The notes beneath the pieces are model-generated. The model ran no database searches and was not told where the DNA came from. It saw only the letters and a program-made list of their open reading frames with translations. From JAIQFL01 sp035501495 (GTDB taxonomy: Bacteria > Acidobacteriota > Terriglobia > Bryobacterales > Bryobacteraceae): a stretch of 64,000 nucleotides of DNA. The position numbers and the translations under genes are program-made. The DNA lies in the NCBI GenBank assembly GCA_035501495.1, contig DATJWB010000286.1:1-64000 (forward strand). Reading direction: 5' to 3'. Numbering within the stretch: the first letter of the stretch is position 1; each line of letters begins with the position of its first letter. Shown piece after piece: positions 54,533-63,046 of this stretch.

Positions 54533-55822
54533 TTACCTCGCCACAAACGGCTTCGGAACTACTTGCATGCCCGACCGCACCTTCTGCAGTCCCGCGACGA
54601 CGACGCGCTCTCCGGGGTGGACGCCGGCGCGCACGATCCAGTCGTGGCCCACCGTTTCACCCAGGTTTACGGTTCGTATCTCCACCTTGTTATCCGGACC
54701 TACGACGGCGAGTTGATGTGTGCCCTGTAAATCCATGACCGCCTGCTGTGGTACCAGCAGCGCTCCTGCGCGAGTCTGGCTGGAAAACCTGACTCTGCCG
54801 TACTGACCGGGACGCAGGCTGTTGCCCGGGTTAGGGAACAAGCCCGCGAGCCGGATGGCGCCCGTCCTCACATCCACCTGCCGGTCGGCAAAATAGAACT
54901 TGCCCTTATGCGCGTAAGTGCTTCCATCCGCCAGGATCAACTCCAATTCCAACTGGCTGGTGGCGGCCTGGCGTTTCTCGGCGGTCGGGTAGCGCCGCGT
55001 AAAGTCCAGGTACTCCTGCTCGCTTGCGGTGAAATAGACCTTGATGGGATCCACCGTCGAGACCGTCGTAACCGGGCCGCTTGCCGGACTCACGAGAGCT
55101 CCGACCTGTTGCTGGGCGATGCCCGGAATGCCGTCGATCGGCGAGGTGAGGCGGGTGAATCCCAGGTTGATCCGCGCCGTCTCAGCCGCGGCACTCGCGG
55201 TTTCGACCGCTGCCGTCATGGCGATGATCTGCGCCTTGGCAGTTTCGACTTGGGCCTTTGCGGCCTGAAGCTGGGCCTTGGCCGCCATGTTGTTTTGCGT
55301 TGCGTTATCGAGATCCTGTTGCGTGATGGCCTGTTGTTCCGCAAGCGGCGTGTACCGGTCTACGTCAAGCTGAACACGGCGCTGGTTTGCCTCGGCTACC
55401 GAGACCTGCGCTTCCGCCTGCGCCAGTTGGGCGCGCGCCTGCTCTAACTGGCCGCGCGATTGCGCAAGCTGTCCCTGCGCCTGATCGAAAGCCGCCTGGA
55501 AGGGGCGCGGGTCGATCTGAAACAGCAGTTGGCCGGCCTTCACGAAGCTTCCCTCGGTGTAAGCCTGCTGCGTCAGATAGCCGGACACCTCCGCCTTGAT
55601 ATCGGCGTTGACGAGTCCGTCAAGGGTGCCGATCCATTCCTTGTAGAGTGGAACGTCCTTCTGGACCACCTCGGTGACATCCACGGTTTGCGGTTGGGGC
55701 GGCCTGGCAGCCGAGGTCGCTGTCGTACATCCGGCGGCAACCACGGTTATCAGGGCAAGACAGAGCATTACGGGGGCGAGGTTGGTCGGGCGGCCCGGTC
55801 CTCGATCGTTCGCAGTAGGCAT
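54533..55822 (-). CDS. RND periplasmic adaptor (membrane fusion lipoprotein)
   Basis: A 429-residue membrane-fusion protein. The lipobox VVAAGC puts the lipid near Cys32. The order is beta-barrel, lipoyl half (DGLVNADIKAEVSGYLTQQA), a long alpha-hairpin rich in Gln/Ala (about 115-195), second lipoyl half and barrel (FTRLTSPIDGIPGIAQQQVG). It joins pump and outer-membrane channel. AAAGGAG just before the ATG at 55822 fixes the start. It lies 47 bases after the response-regulator gene. Confidence 0.93.
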   Translation of the reverse strand: MPTANDRGPGRPTNLAPVMLCLALITVVAAGCTTATSAARPPQPQTVDVTEVVQKDVPLYKEWIGTLDGLVNADIKAEVSGYLTQQAYTEGSFVKAGQLLFQIDPRPFQAAFDQAQGQLAQSRGQLEQARAQLAQAEAQVSVAEANQRRVQLDVDRYTPLAEQQAITQQDLDNATQNNMAAKAQLQAAKAQVETAKAQIIAMTAAVETASAAAETARINLGFTRLTSPIDGIPGIAQQQVGALVSPASGPVTTVSTVDPIKVYFTASEQEYLDFTRRYPTAEKRQAATSQLELELILADGSTYAHKGKFYFADRQVDVRTGAIRLAGLFPNPGNSLRPGQYGRVRFSSQTRAGALLVPQQAVMDLQGTHQLAVVGPDNKVEIRTVNLGETVGHDWIVRAGVHPGERVVVAGLQKVRSGMQVVPKPFVAR

Positions 55823-55869
55823 AATTCTCCTTTGGTTTCCCACCAGTCTTCCCAGTTGACAACAGCGGG

Positions 55870-56562
55870 TCACTGCAGATCCCTGAGGCGCAGCAGCCCG
55901 CGGCTCATTGCGATCGTCACGGCGTGCGTCCGATCGTTCGCGGCGAGTTTGCCCGAGATGTGCTTCATGTGCATTCGAACGGTCTCTTCGGCGATCGAAA
56001 GCTGCGCCGCAACCTCTTTGTTCCGGTTGCCCCAGGCAACTAACTGGAGCACCTGAATCTCCCGGGCGGTTAGTGTTTCCTCATTGAAGTGCTCGGCAAG
56101 CTTCGTCGCGATCGGGCCGGGCACCATCCTCGCCCCGCTCCGCACCTGCCGGATCGTGCGGACCATCTCCCAACGCGGTGCCGCCTTCGAGATATATCCG
56201 TGTACTCCGGCATCCAAGGCCCGGCGCGCCTGAACATGGCCCTGAGACGAAGTGATCGCCACAATCCGGGTTCGCGGAAATTCAGCGAGAATCCGGCGGG
56301 CAAGATCTTCTCCCGGCATGTCGGGCAGAACCAGATCCAGAGTCACCACGTCGGGGCGAAGGCGGCGAACTGCCTCCAGCGCCTCCTCGCCAGTGGCCGC
56401 GGTTGCAATCACGGCCATGTCGTCCTCGCGGTTGATCACGGCCGCCAGGCCTTCCTGGATCAGGTGGTGCTCATCTACCGTCAGAACGCGAATCGCCCGG
56501 CGGGACGCCCTCAGGATCGCAAAAGGTTCGCCACTGATTGCCGCGGCTGCCATCGCTGCCAT
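55870..56562 (-). CDS. NarL/FixJ-type response regulator next to the efflux operon
   Basis: A 230-residue regulator. Receiver domain about 23-145 with phospho-acceptor Asp76 (VVTLDLVLPDMPG) and the Thr and Lys switch residues (AITSS, ISKAA). The acidic pair is Asp-Glu instead of the usual Asp-Asp. A LuxR-type helix-turn-helix ends the protein (LTAREIQVLQLVAWGNRNKE). The ATG at 56562 follows AGGAGGGG, which rejects the ORF start at 56610. It is 47 bases upstream of the adaptor and likely controls the pump. A 22-residue unstructured N-terminus precedes the receiver. Confidence 0.9.
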   Translation of the reverse strand: MAAMAAAAISGEPFAILRASRRAIRVLTVDEHHLIQEGLAAVINREDDMAVIATAATGEEALEAVRRLRPDVVTLDLVLPDMPGEDLARRILAEFPRTRIVAITSSQGHVQARRALDAGVHGYISKAAPRWEMVRTIRQVRSGARMVPGPIATKLAEHFNEETLTAREIQVLQLVAWGNRNKEVAAQLSIAEETVRMHMKHISGKLAANDRTHAVTIAMSRGLLRLRDLQ

Positions 56563-56780
56563 AACCCCTCCTGTTGAAACAGTACGGCAGTCCGCATTTC
56601 GGGACATCACGAAAACGGAGGTTTTTGGGGTACCACTGCAGGCGGGCGTGAACTATACCCTGTTCGTGGTAGAACGTGGTGCTCTAACGGTGGATGTCTG
56701 CGCGCGTAGCCTGGGTTCAAGCCACTCCGGCGGTTTTAGGCATGAGACGCGCACTGAAGATGCCTGGTTTGTGTCTCAGA

Positions 56781-57410
56781 TTACAGTTGGATGATTCCGC
56801 GGCGCACCGCGATGGCGATCGCTTGTGTGCGGTCTTTGGCGCCGAGCTTGTCCATGATGTGCTTGATATGGACTTTCACCGTCTCTTCGGAAATGAAGAG
56901 CAGGTCCGCGATGTCGCGATTCCGGTTCCCACCCGCTACCTTCTGAAGAACTTCAATCTCGCGGGTGGTCAGTTCCTCATCGCTCATATGCTCGGCAAGT
57001 TGCGCCGCTACCTCGGGAGGAACGCGTTTCTTTCCAGCGTGGACTTGCCGGATGATCTCCACAATCTCCTTGGGCGGCATGTTCTTCAGGAGATACCCGC
57101 GCGCCCCGGCCTGCAGCGAACGCTGAATCTCCACGTCGCCTTCAAATGTTGTGAGCATCACAATTCGGGCGTCCGGAAATTCGCCGCGGATGGCGATCAT
57201 GGCGTCGATGCCGCTCAGGTCGGGCAGGCGGAGATCCATCAGGGTCACATCCGGCCGATGTTCCCGATACTGCCGCACCGCCTCCGAGCCGGTAGCCGCC
57301 TGGGAAACCAGCAGCATGTCGTCCTGTGCGTTGATAATGGTCGCGATTCCTTCGCTGAATAAAGGGTGATCATCGACGCTGAGTATCCGAATCCTGGACT
57401 GATCGCTCAT
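56781..57410 (-). CDS. NarL/FixJ-type response regulator, partner of the propeller kinase
   Basis: A 209-residue regulator: receiver 1-125 with acidic pair Asp13-Asp14 and phospho-acceptor Asp59 (LMDLRLPDLSG), Thr (MLTT) and Lys (LLKN). LuxR-type DNA-binding domain about 142-205 (LTTREIEVLQKVAGGNRNRD). The ATG lies 6 bases after the kinase stop, so the pair is co-translated and cognate. A 218-base gap follows before the second regulator. Confidence 0.93.
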   Translation of the reverse strand: MSDQSRIRILSVDDHPLFSEGIATIINAQDDMLLVSQAATGSEAVRQYREHRPDVTLMDLRLPDLSGIDAMIAIRGEFPDARIVMLTTFEGDVEIQRSLQAGARGYLLKNMPPKEIVEIIRQVHAGKKRVPPEVAAQLAEHMSDEELTTREIEVLQKVAGGNRNRDIADLLFISEETVKVHIKHIMDKLGAKDRTQAIAIAVRRGIIQL

Positions 57411-57416
57411 CTGATT

Positions 57417-60400
57417 TTACCCTTTGATTGCCGGTTCCTGGTGCGTCCTGGCGGTCACCAGGCGTGAACTGCCGAACCACTTCGGCCGATGCGTGTCCTG
57501 TCCCTGGAACGCGATGTGACCTGGAACACAAAGTTCGACCACGGTGCCCGCGGTAGGGCCGCTGTACACACGGAACCGCGCCCCGATCTGCTCCGCCAGT
57601 TCCCGCATCCCGGAGAGGCCCCAGTGCCCATCCCGGGCGGTCTTGAGCGCACCCGGATCGATGCCGCATCCGTCATCTCTCACAACCAGCCGCAGCCGCC
57701 TTGTAGAGTAGTTTATCTCGACTTCGACCCTCTTTGCCCGCGCATGATGGAACGCATTCATCAACGCCTCACGGCCAATGCGGTAGACGTCGTCCCGAAG
57801 CATCGGGTGCAGAGGCCTCGCCTCCCCTTCCACCCGGACTCGGAACGCGCAGTCCGCGTTTTCGGAGCACGCCGGCGTCTGTTCGCAAACGAGAGCGAAT
57901 GCCTGTTCGAGGTCGAGAGACACGCTGCTCGAGGAGCGCAGTCCGCGAACGGCATTGCGGCCTTCATCGATAACCTGGCGCATCAATTGGAGCGCGCGGG
58001 TTAAGATGGGCTTGGCGCGGGCGTCCTCGGGCAGGCTGTCGGTGGCGACATGCACCTGCATGGAAGCACTCAGAAACCCCTGGAGCAAGGTGTCGTGGAG
58101 AATCTGTGCGATGCGCGTTCGTTCCGCCAGCCGTTCTTCGAATCGCAGGTTGAGACGATTGGTCATCTGCCGCATGCGATAGCGGTAGAGCGCCAGAATC
58201 CCGCCGGCCAGCGCCGCGGCCACTCCTGCCTGGAACCACCAGGATTGCCAGTAGAGAGGCTCGACTGCGAATACCACGGCATCCTCGCTTTTGTTCCAGG
58301 CGCCATCGGGATTGCGAGCCACCACTCGAAACCGGTACTGCCGGGGCGACAGATTCGTGTAGCCTGCTTCCCGGCCAGACCCCGCGTCGTTCCAGCGGGT
58401 GTCGTATCCGTCGAGCCGGTAGCGGAAGCGCACCCGCTCCGGAGCCGAAAGGCTCAAGCCGACAAAGGTGAAAGTGAGTCTCTGATGCCCGCCCGGAATG
58501 CGGACCGGCCTTTCGATAGGAACGGCGTTTCCATCGGCCGATATCGTCAGGACATGAGGAATCGCCGGAGCTGCATCGCGCTTCAGCCTTGCGGGGTCCA
58601 CCATGGAGATCCCGCGATTCAGCGAAAACCAGACTCGCCCTTGGGAATCGGTGACCACGGAGCGGTGCCGCCTCACCCCTTCCAGGCCCCTCAGCCCGTC
58701 GGAAGTACCGTACTCATGCACATCGCCGTCTCTCAGTCTGCCTTGCAAAAGCGCTTCGCGATTTACGCGCATCACGCGGTTGGAGGTGGCGATCCAAAAT
58801 GCGCCCTGGCGGTCTTCTGCGATCCCTAGGATCGGTTCTTTCAACTCGGCGGGCTCTTCGGGGGGAGTCTGCATACTCCCCTCTCTTCGGAATGCCAGCC
58901 CGGCTGCCGTTCCGACCCATAACATGCCGCCGGAATCTTCGAGAAGACAGTACGCGTTATCGGACGGCAGACCGTTTCTCGAGGTGAAGGATTGCCATCG
59001 TCCTTCTTTCGATAGTGAATTCAAGCCGCGGGGAGTCGCAAACCACATGCTGCCATCGGCGGCTTCGAGGATCGAGTCAACGGTGTTGGAGAGCAGCCCG
59101 TCCGCGCTCGTGTAGGTGACAAAGCGGCCTCCGCGAAGCCTGCTCACGCCCCCACTCAGCGTCCCGGCCCACACGCTTCCGTCACTGGCCAGATAGACCG
59201 AAAAGACGCTGTTTTGCGCGAGACCATCGGCCTTGGTGTAGGTGTGCGATTCGAATGTCCCCCCCTGGGTGAGCAGCCTCGTCAGTCCGCCGTGCTGCCT
59301 TCCCAGCCACAACTCGCCCTTGCGGCCGGAGATCGAGTAAACCACATCGCGGTCCAGGCCATCGTTCGAAACGTGACCATGCCGTCCGTCTTTCACCCAC
59401 CACAATCCGCCGTCCACCGGCGGAAACCACATGCGGTTATCGGCATCCACAAAAACCGGATTGCTGCCATCCGTCGGCAAGCCTTCCGGCTGGGAATAAG
59501 TTACGAACGCGCTGTCCCGAAGCCGCTCGATGCCATTGGCACTGCCGATCCACAAGTTGCCCTCGCGGTCTTCGAAAAGCGCGGTCACAGCCAGCCGGGA
59601 CTTCTCATCTCCCGGATCGAGGTAGGAAACGCCCCGGTCGTTGAACCTGAGCAGGCCAAGGGAGTCCGTACCGGCCCAGATGTTGCCGTCTCGATCCCGC
59701 TCCAGTGCGAGTACCTGAACCGCGCCAAGTGAGGCCGGGCCCACACTCTCCAGGCGGGTCCCATTCCAGCGCGCCATTCCGCTATCGGTCCCGGCCCACA
59801 GACTGCCCTGATCGTCGGCCAGAAGGCAGTTCACTTTCAGGTCGGGCAAGCCGTCGGACACCGACTCCGTCTTGCCCTGGTGAAAGTGGAAGAGGCCGGC
59901 GCCCCGGGTTCCCGACCAGATGCTGCCGTCGGACGTCTGCGCGATCGCGAGCACCGGAGACCGGGGCATGTTGTTGGCATCCGCAAGCTGCTGCAGTTTG
60001 CCCTGCCGGTAGACCATCACACCGCGCTCCATGACAGAAAGCAGGAGGTCCCCCTGACTCGTCTGGCGCATCGTTGTGATGCGGGAAGGCAAGCCCCCGG
60101 CTGGGCTGTCGAAGGCGCCATTCCGGTAGCGAAGCAAACGGCTCGCGGCGCCGATCCACAGGTTCCCTTCCTTATCCGCCATCAGGGTGGGAACATCCTC
60201 ACCGTTTTGCAGGCCCGGCACATCGCGCAAAACGTGGAAGGCCACACCGTCGAATCGGACCAGGCCGGACTGAGTACCGATCCACAGATACCCATCGGCG
60301 GACTGCGAAATGGCGTACACCGGTCCACGCGGGAATCCCTGTGCGGGTCCCCATCGCTCCCTTACGTACTGCGACATGGCGCGGTGTGGATCCATCCCTT

Positions 60401-60482
60401 GGGCCGAACCCGCCGAGGCAGCGGCGAGACAGAGAACGAGTGCGGTTTTGCGGGCAATCGAGTACGGCCCGGGGCGCCACAA
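57417..60482 (-). CDS. Two-component sensor kinase with double seven-bladed ligand propeller (Y_Y_Y, HisKA_3)
   Basis: About 1021 residues. A signal peptide is followed by 14 propeller repeats of the type DGYLWIGTQSGLVRF, matching two seven-bladed propellers as in SusR-like hybrid sensors. A Y_Y_Y domain lies at about 640-740, a membrane helix near 747-769, then HisKA_3 with the acceptor His near 794 (LHDTLLQGF) and HATPase (VRDDGCGIDPG near 939, GLSGMREL). It senses an outside ligand, probably glycan-derived by family analogy. The start is uncertain: no ATG/GTG suits the signal peptide; TTG at 60482 is the best fit, 28 bases after the lipoprotein gene. Confidence 0.88.
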   Translation of the reverse strand: MWRPGPYSIARKTALVLCLAAASAGSAQGMDPHRAMSQYVRERWGPAQGFPRGPVYAISQSADGYLWIGTQSGLVRFDGVAFHVLRDVPGLQNGEDVPTLMADKEGNLWIGAASRLLRYRNGAFDSPAGGLPSRITTMRQTSQGDLLLSVMERGVMVYRQGKLQQLADANNMPRSPVLAIAQTSDGSIWSGTRGAGLFHFHQGKTESVSDGLPDLKVNCLLADDQGSLWAGTDSGMARWNGTRLESVGPASLGAVQVLALERDRDGNIWAGTDSLGLLRFNDRGVSYLDPGDEKSRLAVTALFEDREGNLWIGSANGIERLRDSAFVTYSQPEGLPTDGSNPVFVDADNRMWFPPVDGGLWWVKDGRHGHVSNDGLDRDVVYSISGRKGELWLGRQHGGLTRLLTQGGTFESHTYTKADGLAQNSVFSVYLASDGSVWAGTLSGGVSRLRGGRFVTYTSADGLLSNTVDSILEAADGSMWFATPRGLNSLSKEGRWQSFTSRNGLPSDNAYCLLEDSGGMLWVGTAAGLAFRREGSMQTPPEEPAELKEPILGIAEDRQGAFWIATSNRVMRVNREALLQGRLRDGDVHEYGTSDGLRGLEGVRRHRSVVTDSQGRVWFSLNRGISMVDPARLKRDAAPAIPHVLTISADGNAVPIERPVRIPGGHQRLTFTFVGLSLSAPERVRFRYRLDGYDTRWNDAGSGREAGYTNLSPRQYRFRVVARNPDGAWNKSEDAVVFAVEPLYWQSWWFQAGVAAALAGGILALYRYRMRQMTNRLNLRFEERLAERTRIAQILHDTLLQGFLSASMQVHVATDSLPEDARAKPILTRALQLMRQVIDEGRNAVRGLRSSSSVSLDLEQAFALVCEQTPACSENADCAFRVRVEGEARPLHPMLRDDVYRIGREALMNAFHHARAKRVEVEINYSTRRLRLVVRDDGCGIDPGALKTARDGHWGLSGMRELAEQIGARFRVYSGPTAGTVVELCVPGHIAFQGQDTHRPKWFGSSRLVTARTHQEPAIKG

Positions 60483-60510
60483 ACGACTCGGCCGGTGCGG
60501 GACTCGCAGC

Positions 60511-61620
60511 TCAGGGAAGGTACTCGAATTTTTCAATGACAACCTCAGCCCCGTGTTGCATGTGAACCGGCCTGGTATCGAAAACGTAGAGGTGCAGGCG
60601 GACCGTCTCACCACCGGAGGCAGGCACCCCGGAGGTGAACGTATGTGCGGCAACCAGGTTTTTCCGGCCCTCCGCTTCAGAGCCTCGCACCGTCCGGAAA
60701 GAAACCCGGCCGGGCTCCCAATCGAACGAGTAGGTCAGGCGGCCTGGTGGCGACAGAAAGCGCACCACGTTGGCCGGCACATAATACGGCTGGACCACAT
60801 ATTGCGCGTTCTTTCCAGAGGTGGCTCCCCAGCGGCTGATCTCGATGTCCATCTCGCGGTCGGGCCCGGAACCGTCCCAAACCGCCACGTTGAGCACCAT
60901 GGCGGGCTCCAGTTGCGAGACACCGCTCACAACGAAGCGGTACGAACCGTATCCCAGGCTGCGCGAGAGACTCAGTTCCGCACTGGTCCACCGCCCGGGG
61001 CTCCCCGCAATGCGCAGATGCAGGAAACCTCTGGAGTCTACCCAGGAGTTGGCCGGATCGTATTCGTTTTTCGAGCCGGCCGGATTACCCGGGGTCTGGC
61101 GGACCATCCACTCGTATCCACTAAAATCCAGCCGCTTCAGCTGCGTCTGCTCCAGGATGTCCCCCTCCGCGGTCGCGATTGCAAGCACGCCCTTACTGGT
61201 CTCCGGCAGCAAGTTAGCAGTAGCCGGCGGACGATAGCTGGCGTCCACCAACAGCGCGGCATAGGCAGTTCCGGGGTGTGTGGTGGCCTTCCAGGTGGAA
61301 TCTCTCTGGATCTTCGTGAACGGCTGGTCGGCCAGGGGCTGAACCCACCACACGCCGCTGCGGGCGAACAGCACCACAGATTGACCCTTGCGTGCGCCAT
61401 TCACACGCCCCTGGATGGGGTACAAGTCCGTCGGGCTGCCCTCAGCCGCTGGAGGAAGCTTGGTGAATTCGATCGAGGGGGGCTGCCGATCGAGAGGTCT
61501 TTCGCAGCCGTTTACCAGCAGACACAACATCCCCAGCACGCCTCCGACTACCGCCGGCCCGTTCCGGGCTGCCGTAGCCACGACGTTAATGCTGGCATCG
61601 CGGAAAGCTGTTCTCCCCAT
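60511..61620 (-). CDS. GH16-like (concanavalin-fold) lipoprotein
   Basis: A 369-residue lipoprotein with lipobox CLLVNGC (about 28-34). The C-terminal 230 residues look like a family-16 glycoside-hydrolase/laminarinase jelly roll (SAELSLSRSLGYGSYRFVVS, and EMDIEISRWG where the catalytic EIDIE(F/L) motif would be). The usual first Glu of ExDxxE is present, and Asp and the second Glu fit (EMDIE). An N-terminal part of about 130 residues (FTKLPPAAEGSPTDLYPIQG) is a separate beta-domain. It heads the operon with the propeller kinase and may bind or cut the glycan that the kinase senses. ATG 61620 chosen; GTG 61635 is possible. Confidence 0.75.
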   Translation of the reverse strand: MGRTAFRDASINVVATAARNGPAVVGGVLGMLCLLVNGCERPLDRQPPSIEFTKLPPAAEGSPTDLYPIQGRVNGARKGQSVVLFARSGVWWVQPLADQPFTKIQRDSTWKATTHPGTAYAALLVDASYRPPATANLLPETSKGVLAIATAEGDILEQTQLKRLDFSGYEWMVRQTPGNPAGSKNEYDPANSWVDSRGFLHLRIAGSPGRWTSAELSLSRSLGYGSYRFVVSGVSQLEPAMVLNVAVWDGSGPDREMDIEISRWGATSGKNAQYVVQPYYVPANVVRFLSPPGRLTYSFDWEPGRVSFRTVRGSEAEGRKNLVAAHTFTSGVPASGGETVRLHLYVFDTRPVHMQHGAEVVIEKFEYLP

Positions 61621-61731
61621 TGTGGTACTGCGCACTAAGTGCGCCGCAAACTAAGGATAACAAAGGGGGCGCAGCGGCTGAATCCCTCGAAACCGCAGTC
61701 CGTGGATACCACGTTGGAGTTACTTCGACGA

Positions 61732-62130
61732 CTATCGCGACCGGGGAATGATAATTTCCCGCAACCCGAAAAGGCGCGCATCGACGGAAAATGCCCCAGG
61801 CCCCAGCAGAGCAACCACCACGGCAACGACCGCTAGAAAGGCGATCATCGGCTTTGACGGGAACAGATCCAAACCGGACCCCGGAATAACTGACAACCAC
61901 AGGCCCACTGCGCTCAGCCCGGCAAGGACCGCCGCGACGGGGGTCATGAAGCCAACCAGAAGCGCGATTCCGGCGATCACTGCGAGCACACCTGCGACCC
62001 AGGAGCCGACCCGCAGATCTTCGCTGCCCGTCAGTTCGATTGCGCCCCCGAACAGGACCATAATCCCCACTGCGGCTCTGAGAAGCAACAGGCCCAGTCC
62101 GGTTCGTCCGTCTGGAAACCCTTGAAACAA
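61732..62130 (-). CDS. DoxX-family membrane protein
   Basis: A 132-residue protein with four hydrophobic helices (GLGLLLLRAAVGIMVLFGG, VAGVLAVIAGIALLVGFMTP, AVLAGLSAVGLWLSV, AFLAVVAVVVALLG), as in DoxX/DoxD-like quinone-linked or carrier proteins. Function in this subgroup unknown. The only start that fits is TTG at 62130; no ATG lies near the N-terminus, and the ribosome site GGGAGGG is about 15 bases away. Confidence 0.72.
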   Translation of the reverse strand: MFQGFPDGRTGLGLLLLRAAVGIMVLFGGAIELTGSEDLRVGSWVAGVLAVIAGIALLVGFMTPVAAVLAGLSAVGLWLSVIPGSGLDLFPSKPMIAFLAVVAVVVALLGPGAFSVDARLFGLREIIIPRSR

Positions 62131-62468
62131 AAGTGACAGGGGCCCTCCCCGCCCGATGCGCTGAAAACCGCACCCACAGAAGCACTTTAGCGAATGTTAA
62201 CGACCGGGCGAATCCCTACGGCTTGGGATCTTTCCCTACCACTTTTTCGTTATTAAGCCACTTTCGAAATCCCGAAACGGTGCGAGACATGGAAGCGGCG
62301 GCGGTTCGGGCCTCGTCCCATCTCTCTGCTGCATTACTCCTACGCCAGGGTTCTTTGGACTGGCAGGGCGCTTCGGCAAATCACTCATTCTCATGTCGCG
62401 CACCCTCCCGAGGCCGTCCCCGTTCGGGCGGTACCGTTGTCTGCTAAGATTCCGGGGAAGGCCGCTTT
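62131..62468. other. 338-base divergent intergenic region
   Basis: Lies between the DoxX gene (-) and the ECF-like sigma gene (+) and should hold both promoters. No convincing -35/-10 pair, long repeat or RNA gene was seen. GGGGAAGG (62454-62461) is the ribosome site of the sigma gene. Confidence 0.6.
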
Positions 62469-63038
62469 ATGGGTGAATCCTCAACAGCCCCCGTCACACA
62501 GTTGCTGCAAGCCTGGAGCGCCGGAGACCAAAGCGCCTTGGCCCAACTGATGCCGGTGGTGTATGGCGAACTCCGCCGCCTTGCGCAACGCCGCATGTCG
62601 ATCGAGAAGGGTAACTCGCTGCAGCCGACAGCCCTGGTCAACGAGGTCTACCTGCGGCTGGTGGAGACTTCGGGCGTGAGCTTCCACAATCGCAGCCAGT
62701 TCTACGCCATGGCCGCGCAAATGATGCGCCGGATCCTGGTGGACGCAGCACGCAACCGCGGCGCTTCGAAGCGCGGCGGAGGAGTGGGGATGGTGGTGTT
62801 CGAGGAAGGACTGCTGGCAGCGCCGGGGAGAGACCGGGAGATCGTCGCGCTGGATGACGCGCTCGACGCGCTGGCCAAAGAAGATCCCCGCAAGGCGCGC
62901 GCCGTGGAGTTGCGCTTCTTCGGAGGGCTCAGCATCGAAGAGACAGCCGAGGTGCTCGGAGTCTCCGTGCAGACGGTGCGCCGCGACTGGGTCTTTGCGC
63001 AGGGATGGCTGGCGCGGGCGATGAAGAAAGACGGCTAG
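62469..63038 (+). CDS. ECF-like RNA polymerase sigma factor (Acidobacteria/Planctomycetes type)
   Basis: A 189-residue protein of the ECF-like group expanded in Acidobacteria (TIGR02999-type as recalled): VTQLLQAWSAGDQSALAQLM, VVYGELRRLAQRRM, LQPTALVNEVYLRLV, SQFYAMAAQMMRRILVDAAR and a region-4 helix-turn-helix (LSIEETAEVLGVSVQTVRRD). It directs RNA polymerase to a special promoter set. No anti-sigma or kinase gene is next to it. The next gene is convergent, 8 bases away. Confidence 0.92.
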   Translation: MGESSTAPVTQLLQAWSAGDQSALAQLMPVVYGELRRLAQRRMSIEKGNSLQPTALVNEVYLRLVETSGVSFHNRSQFYAMAAQMMRRILVDAARNRGASKRGGGVGMVVFEEGLLAAPGRDREIVALDDALDALAKEDPRKARAVELRFFGGLSIEETAEVLGVSVQTVRRDWVFAQGWLARAMKKDG

Positions 63039-63046
63039 AGTCCAAC

